From Lwoffella lincolnii (GTDB taxonomy: Bacteria > Pseudomonadota > Gammaproteobacteria > Pseudomonadales > Moraxellaceae): 64,000 nt of DNA. The stretch lies in NCBI RefSeq assembly GCF_002014765.1, contig NZ_MUYT01000004.1:434001-498000 (forward strand). The letters are read 5' to 3'. The notes beneath the pieces are model-generated. The model worked only from the letters and a program-made list of their open reading frames with translations, was not told where the DNA came from and ran no database searches. Each line of letters starts with the position of its first letter. The stretch's first letter is position 1. The position numbers and the translations under genes were made by a program. Below are positions 58,103 to 64,000 of the stretch, piece by piece.

Positions 58103-58876
58103 TTATCGCACAATACCACGGCGACTGTTTGTCAAGCTGTCTATCATCAGCTGAATTTTAGGTTCATCTGCCACCATTGGCTTAAGTTTGGCGATGGCTT
58201 GGTCTGTGGTCAGGCCACTGCGGAACACCCATTGATATGCTTGGCGTAACTGACTGATGGTATGGTTTGACCATGATTTGCGTCGCATGCCTTCAATATT
58301 TAGCCCACGCACTTTAGCAGGGTTGCCTGACACAGTGGTGAAAGCCATGACATCTTTGATAATCAAACTGGCAGCAGCAATCATGGCATAATGTGCCACA
58401 TGACAAAACTGATGAATACCAGCATTGCCTCCGATGACCACATAATCACCAATACGCACATGCCCTGCCACGCCCACGTTATTGGCTAAGATGTTATGGT
58501 TGCCAACCACGCAATCATGAGCAATGTGAGTATTGACCATAAATAAGTTATGACTGCCAATTTTGGTTACTCCCCCATCTTGTACCGTCCCCCGATGAAA
58601 GCTACAGGCTTCTCTTATCAGATTATTATCGCCAATCTCTAGCCATGTCTCTTCGCCTGCATACTTTAGGTCTTGGCAATCTTCACCGATACTGGCGAAT
58701 TGATAGATTTTATTATTTTGCCCAATTTTGGTATTTTTTCTTATCACCACATGCGACATCAACACGCACCCTGCACCAATGCTGACATCATCACCAATAA
58801 CACAATACGCCCCAATTTTGGCAGTTGGGTCGATATGAGTATTATCTGAGATGATGGCTGTTGGGTGAATGGTCAT
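58103..58876 (-). CDS. lpxA: UDP-N-acetylglucosamine acyltransferase LpxA
   Basis: First step of lipid A synthesis: transfers a hydroxyacyl chain from acyl carrier protein to UDP-GlcNAc. 257 aa with hexapeptide repeats forming the left-handed beta-helix (IHPTAIISDNTHIDPTAKIGAYCVIGDDVSIGAG) and the catalytic histidine in NTHIAHDCVVGNHNILANNVGVAGH. The C-terminal helical domain is complete. Confidence 0.97.
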   Translation of the reverse strand: MTIHPTAIISDNTHIDPTAKIGAYCVIGDDVSIGAGCVLMSHVVIRKNTKIGQNNKIYQFASIGEDCQDLKYAGEETWLEIGDNNLIREACSFHRGTVQDGGVTKIGSHNLFMVNTHIAHDCVVGNHNILANNVGVAGHVRIGDYVVIGGNAGIHQFCHVAHYAMIAAASLIIKDVMAFTTVSGNPAKVRGLNIEGMRRKSWSNHTISQLRQAYQWVFRSGLTTDQAIAKLKPMVADEPKIQLMIDSLTNSRRGIVR

Positions 58877-58978
58877 GAATGTTACCTAAAATCAAAAATA
58901 AATACGCACAAGTCGAACAAGGTTTTCAACATCACTTTTTAGTATGTTGCAAAAGCTGTTGTTGCAAAATCGGTCATT

Positions 58979-59569
58979 TTAAAAACTGTTATCTTGTGTG
59001 CTGGGCTGTTTAATGAGTGTGATTTCAGCACTGGCAGTCATCTGTCCATCTACCAATGCTTGTGCTTGATATTTGGATACCTGTCGCTTTTGGCCAGATA
59101 AAGTGGCGGTCAGCCACAAGCAATCACCAGGGATAACTTGGCGTTTAAATCGGACATTATCGACTCCTGCAAACAGATACACCATACCATCGCTCAAGTT
59201 TTTGCCATCACTGACAAAGCCTAACACACCAGCAATTTGAGCCATGGCTTCGACCATCAATACCCCCGGCATCAAAGGTTGATTGGGAAAATGCCCATTA
59301 AAAAAATTTTCATTATTGCTTACATTTTTATAACCCACGATGTTCAACCCTGCCCGTAGTGCCACCACCCTATCTAACATCACAAATGGATAACGATGTG
59401 GCAAAAACCGTTTTAAGGTTTGTGAGTTTATCGGCAATGATAATGATTGCAGGCTTAATGCTTGTAAGTCGTCATCAGTCATGGCGAAATCACTTGCCAA
59501 ACCCAGCTGATTTAAACGGTCATTGATATTATCAACTGACATCACATTCATAGGGGGCGTGTGGCTCAT
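58979..59569 (-). CDS. fabZ: 3-hydroxyacyl-ACP dehydratase FabZ
   Basis: Dehydrates 3-hydroxyacyl-ACP in fatty acid synthesis, competing with LpxA and LpxD for the same substrate pool. 196 aa with LKRFLPHRYPFVMLDRVVAL (active-site His), FNGHFPNQPLMPGVLMVEAMAQ (active-site Glu) and GDCLWLTATL. It is about 45 residues longer at the N-terminus than usual. AAGGA lies 9 bases before the ATG, supporting this long start. Confidence 0.95.
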   Translation of the reverse strand: MSHTPPMNVMSVDNINDRLNQLGLASDFAMTDDDLQALSLQSLSLPINSQTLKRFLPHRYPFVMLDRVVALRAGLNIVGYKNVSNNENFFNGHFPNQPLMPGVLMVEAMAQIAGVLGFVSDGKNLSDGMVYLFAGVDNVRFKRQVIPGDCLWLTATLSGQKRQVSKYQAQALVDGQMTASAEITLIKQPSTQDNSF

Positions 59570-59640
59570 GTGCTTGTTCCTTCGGGTTTTTTAATCTTGT
59601 TTATCATGTCATGCGTTTGGTTTTTATTTGTGTTCACTTT

Positions 59641-60789
59641 TTATTTGCGTCCACTTTGGCGAAAACCCACCACCGCCCGCCGCCACTCAGCGGTTGGCAT
59701 GACAGGAATGCCAGATGAATAACGACCTGGCTTATCAATCGATTTGGTAACCATGGTCATGGCAGAGATGATGACATCATCGGTAATGCTCAGATGACCA
59801 CTGATACCAACTGCCCCTGCAATGATACACCGTTGTCCGATGTGGGTACTGCCAGCAATGGCGGTATTGGCAGCAATGGCGGTGGCTTGTCCAATATGAA
59901 CATTGTGGGCAATTTGCACCAAGTTATCAATGATGACATCATCAGCAATCACAGTATTGTCTATCGCCCCACGGTCGATACAGGTGTTGGCACCGATGCG
60001 TACTCGGTGTCCAATTTGAACCTGACCCACCTGAGCAATGGCTTGCCAGCGATGTTGCGGAGATTGAGATTTCTCTTTATGCTGATAAGGGGCATAACCA
60101 AAGCCAGCACTGCCTATCACTGCTCCTGCATGTATGTGAACATCATCACCCAACTGACAGTGATGGTGTATCACCACATTTGCCATGATGCGACAGTTTT
60201 TACCCAACACACTGCCCATCTCCATCACCACACCTGCTTGTAAATAACTGCCATCGCCGATTTGGCAGTCTTTATCAACAAAACAGTGTGCCCCCACCCA
60301 CACACCATTACCCAATTTAGCTGATGTGTCCACATAGGCAGTTGGGTGGATAATGGGAGAGGGTTGTGGCTTATCATTATCTGTATCAGCAGTCATATCA
60401 GAATCGGATAACCAAGCAAAAGTAGTGACGGGGTTATCAGCGTCAAACAGCTGACTGCAACTGGCGTACGCCAAATAAGGCGAGTTCACTTCAATCAACA
60501 CGGCCGTATCAGGGGCAGCATCAGCATGTTTAATCGACGTGATGATGACGCCTGCCTTTGATTTGGGCAACCATTTGGCATGATATTCGTCATTGACAAA
60601 AGACAAGTCGGTTACGTCTGCTTTATCCAGTGATGCCAATGCTTGCACACAGGTATCTAATGCGTTTGCATCAAGGCGACCTTTATTGGTAACCACCTGT
60701 CTTTGTTCAATGACCGCTATTAATTGACGAACGCTGATTGAGCAGACGCTGTTAATAGATTGATTGGCAGATTGGTTAAATTGGCTCAT
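59641..60789 (-). CDS. lpxD: UDP-3-O-acylglucosamine N-acyltransferase LpxD
   Basis: Third step of lipid A synthesis: N-acylates UDP-3-O-acyl-GlcN. 382 aa: N-terminal uridine-binding domain, hexapeptide beta-helix (PSPIIHPTAYVDTSAKLGNGVWVGAHCFV), the catalytic histidine region MANVVIHHHCQLGDDVHIHAGAVIGSAGFGYAP, and GVGISGH-like GISGHLSITDDV near the end. Its ATG overlaps the bamA stop by one base (TAATG), so skp is absent from its usual place. Confidence 0.96.
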   Translation of the reverse strand: MSQFNQSANQSINSVCSISVRQLIAVIEQRQVVTNKGRLDANALDTCVQALASLDKADVTDLSFVNDEYHAKWLPKSKAGVIITSIKHADAAPDTAVLIEVNSPYLAYASCSQLFDADNPVTTFAWLSDSDMTADTDNDKPQPSPIIHPTAYVDTSAKLGNGVWVGAHCFVDKDCQIGDGSYLQAGVVMEMGSVLGKNCRIMANVVIHHHCQLGDDVHIHAGAVIGSAGFGYAPYQHKEKSQSPQHRWQAIAQVGQVQIGHRVRIGANTCIDRGAIDNTVIADDVIIDNLVQIAHNVHIGQATAIAANTAIAGSTHIGQRCIIAGAVGISGHLSITDDVIISAMTMVTKSIDKPGRYSSGIPVMPTAEWRRAVVGFRQSGRK

Positions 60790-63212
60790 TAAAAGACATT
60801 ACCAATCTGGAACTGAACTTCATCTACCTTATCACCTTCTTTTTTATTAAAAGGCTTGGCATAGCTGATGGCAATCGGACCTATGGGGGTAAACCAAGTA
60901 ATGCCTGCTCCAGCACTGTATCGCATTTGCTTGTCTTGTGTTAACAGCGGAATTTTAGTGTCGTTGCCATGATAGATAAAGGTTTTGTTTTCTTTACCTG
61001 TGGTGTCAAAGACTTGAGCCCCTTCGACAAACAAAACAGGACGCACTTGGTCTGCCCAATCCCCTTTAAATGGCATGGGTAATATCAGCTCTGCCCCCAC
61101 CGCCGCCATGGCATTTCCACCCACTTCTTCAGGCAGATAATTTTGCTTCTCAGGCTCAAACTGGGTATCAAAAAAAGTCGTTGACTTAGGCCCTAAGCTA
61201 TAGTAGTCAAAACCACGCACTGTGCCATAGCCACCAGCATAAAAGTTATCATAAAATGGCAAATTATGACCATAACCCAATTTGGTATAACCACGCCCTA
61301 TAAAGCCTTTGCCCACAGGCAGATATAGGTTGCCTGTGTAACTGGCTTTTTGGTAAGTTTTATCACCCAAGCCGATGGTAAAATCCACATTATGACTCAT
61401 GCCTTTGGTTGGAAAAACAGGCTTATCTAACGTGCTGTGTGACCAACCAAGCATCAGATTATAGGACGTATAGTCATTCTCAAAGTTATACCGTCCTTTG
61501 TCGTTACCTGTATGCACCGTTGCCCGACCACCATCATCAATGATGCTTTGTACGTTTGAAATGCCCATCCAACGACCGCCTGTTATGTCGGTTCTGTCAA
61601 TGTTAAACCCTGCACTGACACGGGTATCTTCATCGACAGGGTAGCCATAATTGAGCGTCGCTCCATAAGAGTCAGTGATGTAGTTACTGACATTTTTATC
61701 ATCAAGCTTGGTTTTACGATAATAGGCATTGATTCCTTGGGACACACCATCTTTGGTAAAATATGGGTCGGTGATGCCAATATTATAGTTTTCACGAGTC
61801 TCAGAACGTGATAAACCAAAATTAAGACCATTGCCCGTTCCTAAAAAGTTGCGTTGTGATAAGTCAAATTGAAAGGTAACCCCACCACTTTGTGAATAAC
61901 CTGCGGCAATGGTTGAACTGCCTGTTGGTTGCTCAACAACGGTGATATTCACATCAACCTGATCAAGTTGATTGGGAACTGGTTTAACATCTGCCACCAC
62001 AGATTTAAAATACCCTGTGCGCATCAAACGAATGCGTGACAGCTGAATTTTTTGACTGGACGCCAATGCCCCTTCTAGTTGACGCATCTCACGTCTTAAC
62101 ACCTCATCTTGCGTTTTGGTATTGCCAAAAAAGTTGATGCGACGCACATAAACAGGACGCACAGGGTCAATGTAATAATCCATGTCCACCGTGTGCGTGT
62201 CATCATTGATGCGTGGAATGGGGCGAATTTGGGCAAAATAGTACCCATCATCACCCAACTTGTTTTTAATATTGGCGGTGGTGTCATCAAGTTTGGCTTT
62301 AGAATATTGTTCATTGGTCGCAAAACTGACTTGCTTATTCAGCTCTTCTTGGCTGTAGGGCGTATTGCCCAAGAAACTTACTTTACCAAAGGCATACTGC
62401 TGACCTTCGCTGATTGCCACTTCTATAAATACATGCTTTTTGTCTTCACTGACATTTAAGGTGGCGTTGTCAATGTTAAAGCGGATAAAGCCTGAATTTT
62501 GGTACATGGCTTTTAGATTTTCTAAGCTGGCAGCCAGTTTTTCTTGAGCATAGCGGTCAGATTTGGATAATAAACGAGTCCAAGATGCTTCTTTTAGGGC
62601 AAACACGTCTTTGATGTCTTCATCGCTAAAATAGTCGTTACCAATGATGTTGATGTCTATCACCTTGGCAGGTTTGCCCTCAATAAAGGTGATGTCAAGC
62701 TTCACACGATTGCCATCAAGCAAAGTCTGTTCAACGTTGATGTCACTGTTATAGTAGCCTTGTAGTATGTATTGTTGTTGTAATTCATTGGCAACCCCAA
62801 ATAAGGTGGCTTGTTTTAGCACACTGCCTTTGACAAGACCTGCGTGTTTTAGCCCATCTTCTAATCCTTGCTTGGGGATTAGGGTATTGCCTTTATAATT
62901 TATCTCCGCAATGATGGGACGCTCAACCACCAAAAAACGCAACACACCATCATCATTAACCACTTGCACATCAGAAAAGTTACCTGTGTCATATAGTGAT
63001 TTGATGCTTTCTGATAACTGCTCTTGATTGATGCTACCCCCCACTGTGGTAGGCAAAATGGGATATAAACTCTCAGCCGTGATTCTTTGTAAACCCACAA
63101 ATTGAATGTCAGTTACCACACCATAAGAGCCATGGACGGCATGGGCAGATGCCATCGACATCATCACCACCAATGGTAAGACCGACATGGAATAAAATTT
63201 AGTTGAACTCAT
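60789..63212 (-). CDS. bamA: Outer-membrane protein assembly factor BamA
   Basis: Central beta-barrel of the BAM machine. 807 aa from ATG 63212, with GAG 7 bases upstream; ATG 63218 is two codons earlier. Signal peptide ends ASAHA. Five POTRA domains follow (VTDIQFVGLQRITAESLYPILP; IAEINYKGNTLIPKQGLEDGL; VIDINIIGNDYFSDEDIKDVF; GKVSFLGNTPYSQEELNKQ; VRRINFFGNTKTQDEVLRREMRQLEG). The barrel then has the GGYGTVRGFDYYSLGP loop 6 motif (VRGF) and a C-terminal aromatic residue (QFQIGNVF). Confidence 0.97.
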   Translation of the reverse strand: MSSTKFYSMSVLPLVVMMSMASAHAVHGSYGVVTDIQFVGLQRITAESLYPILPTTVGGSINQEQLSESIKSLYDTGNFSDVQVVNDDGVLRFLVVERPIIAEINYKGNTLIPKQGLEDGLKHAGLVKGSVLKQATLFGVANELQQQYILQGYYNSDINVEQTLLDGNRVKLDITFIEGKPAKVIDINIIGNDYFSDEDIKDVFALKEASWTRLLSKSDRYAQEKLAASLENLKAMYQNSGFIRFNIDNATLNVSEDKKHVFIEVAISEGQQYAFGKVSFLGNTPYSQEELNKQVSFATNEQYSKAKLDDTTANIKNKLGDDGYYFAQIRPIPRINDDTHTVDMDYYIDPVRPVYVRRINFFGNTKTQDEVLRREMRQLEGALASSQKIQLSRIRLMRTGYFKSVVADVKPVPNQLDQVDVNITVVEQPTGSSTIAAGYSQSGGVTFQFDLSQRNFLGTGNGLNFGLSRSETRENYNIGITDPYFTKDGVSQGINAYYRKTKLDDKNVSNYITDSYGATLNYGYPVDEDTRVSAGFNIDRTDITGGRWMGISNVQSIIDDGGRATVHTGNDKGRYNFENDYTSYNLMLGWSHSTLDKPVFPTKGMSHNVDFTIGLGDKTYQKASYTGNLYLPVGKGFIGRGYTKLGYGHNLPFYDNFYAGGYGTVRGFDYYSLGPKSTTFFDTQFEPEKQNYLPEEVGGNAMAAVGAELILPMPFKGDWADQVRPVLFVEGAQVFDTTGKENKTFIYHGNDTKIPLLTQDKQMRYSAGAGITWFTPIGPIAISYAKPFNKKEGDKVDEVQFQIGNVF

Positions 63213-63267
63213 ACACATACTCACAGTTTTTGTACAAAAAAGATTGATTAAAAACACCCTAAAAATA

Positions 63268-64000
63268 TCAAAATAGCCGACCAATATCCACACTCAACGC
63301 CATCACCATGAACACCGCCAAGAGCAAAAACCCCAAATTAAAGCCAATATTTTGCGTGGTCTCAGATAATGGTTTGCCCCTTATCAGCTCAATAAAATAA
63401 TACAACAGATGTCCACCATCTAATACGGGAATAGGCAATAGATTAAGCACAGCAAGGCTTAGGCTAATCAACCCTGCGGTTGATAATACCATCTGCCAAC
63501 TGATTTCAAAACTTTGTTTGGCAACTTTGGCAATGGTAATCGGACCTGATAAATTATCAATGCCAATCAAGCCAGTTATCATTTTGCCCATAGACGATAA
63601 TGTCATCATGGACAAGTCATAAGTTTTGCCCACTGCTTTGCCCATTGCCGTCATGGGGTCATAGGCGATGGTGGTTTTATAGCTGTCAGGCACTTGAATA
63701 TCAACTGCACCATCAACAGAATTGACGCCAGCTCCGATTTGCCCATAGACATTACCCATGGTGTCTTTTTTGCCTTGGGGCATGACAGCAAACGTCATTT
63801 GTTCATCACCACGCAACACTTTAAAGTTAAGCAGTTTTTCAGGATTGTCTTGCACCACTCGAGTCATCGTTATCCAGTCGTTGATAGGTTCATCATTGAT
63901 GGCAATGATTTTATCCCCTATCTGCAAGCCTTGACGCTTGGCAGCCCCATCATCACTCAGTTGTCCAATCACCGCAGGAATGTTTGGTTGCCAAGGAGTT
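63268..64000 (-). CDS. rseP: Site-2 protease RseP, C-terminal part
   Basis: Inner-membrane zinc protease that cleaves anti-sigma factor RseA and clears signal peptides. Only the C-terminal 244 residues are in the window; the frame continues past the right edge. Seen are a PDZ domain (PAVIGQLSDDGAAKRQGLQIGDKIIAINDEPI), membrane segments, and LNLLPIPVLDGGHLLYYFIELIRGKPLS with the LDG zinc-ligand motif. It precedes bamA by 55 bases, the standard order. Confidence 0.95.
   Translation of the reverse strand, partial: TPWQPNIPAVIGQLSDDGAAKRQGLQIGDKIIAINDEPINDWITMTRVVQDNPEKLLNFKVLRGDEQMTFAVMPQGKKDTMGNVYGQIGAGVNSVDGAVDIQVPDSYKTTIAYDPMTAMGKAVGKTYDLSMMTLSSMGKMITGLIGIDNLSGPITIAKVAKQSFEISWQMVLSTAGLISLSLAVLNLLPIPVLDGGHLLYYFIELIRGKPLSETTQNIGFNLGFLLLAVFMVMALSVDIGRLF

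Noticed and set aside
1..64000. tRNA or rRNA genes
   Set aside because: No cloverleaf with a TTC-loop signature and no rRNA segments were noticed in the spacers; a tRNA scan would settle it.
1..64000. DNA uptake sequences of the Neisseria or Haemophilus type
   Set aside because: No repeated copies of those motifs were noticed. Frequent TTGGCA/TGCCAA words look like codon usage, not an uptake signal.

Overview
The window is an ordinary chromosomal core region of a gammaproteobacterium of the family Moraxellaceae, most probably Moraxella in the broad sense. Four things point there: a moderately AT-rich composition, a cbb3 oxidase cluster, a PilB-like lipid-anchored MsrAB, and conserved gene orders (ndk-rlmN-pilF-rodZ-ispG-hisS-yfgM-bamB-der and rseP-bamA-lpxD-fabZ-lpxA). 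Species was not resolved. I see no rRNA, tRNA, CRISPR array, insertion sequence or prophage. secA at the left edge and rseP at the right edge are cut by the window.

Layout. 1-8.5 kb: secA (partial), mutS, fdxA, rlmKL, ltaE and an SCP2-like gene. 8.9-14.8 kb: cytochrome cbb3 oxidase ccoNOQP, then ccoG and fixH. 14.8-17.9 kb: ttcA, queC, htpX. 18-22.2 kb: a lytic transglycosylase, lrgAB and msrAB. 22.5-31 kb: ahcY, then murU-amgK (muropeptide recycling) divergent from lptD-surA (LPS export and OMP folding). 31-34.7 kb: an NlpD-like lipoprotein, an exported protein of unknown function and a D,D-carboxypeptidase. 34.7-46.4 kb: a long minus-strand block (der, bamB, yfgM, hisS, two lipoproteins, ispG, rodZ, pilF, rlmN, ndk). 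46.6-51.9 kb: a phosphodiester glycosidase lipoprotein, leuC divergent from a LysR regulator, putP. 52.1-58 kb: phasin, PHA synthase, nrdA. 58.1-64 kb: lpxA, fabZ, lpxD, bamA, rseP, all minus strand.

The dominant theme is the cell envelope: lipid A synthesis (lpxA, fabZ, lpxD), LPS export (lptD), OMP assembly (bamA, bamB, surA, rseP) and peptidoglycan recycling and trimming (murU, amgK, dacC, slt, nlpD). Microaerobic respiration, carbon storage as PHA, oxidative-damage repair and tRNA/rRNA modification make up most of the rest.

No clearly new multi-gene system was found. The most unusual property is a dense scatter of short exact or near-exact tandem duplications (13-21 bp, most often 15 bp), at protein termini, stop codons and gene junctions. 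Other points worth checking are mutually exclusive hairpins downstream of the transglycosylase gene, a promoter plus terminator-like leader (or small RNA) before ccoG, palindromes upstream of the phasin, nrdA and glycosidase genes, the missing skp between bamA and lpxD, a two-lipoprotein insertion between ispG and hisS, and an extended N-terminus with a repeated aromatic motif in the PHA synthase.
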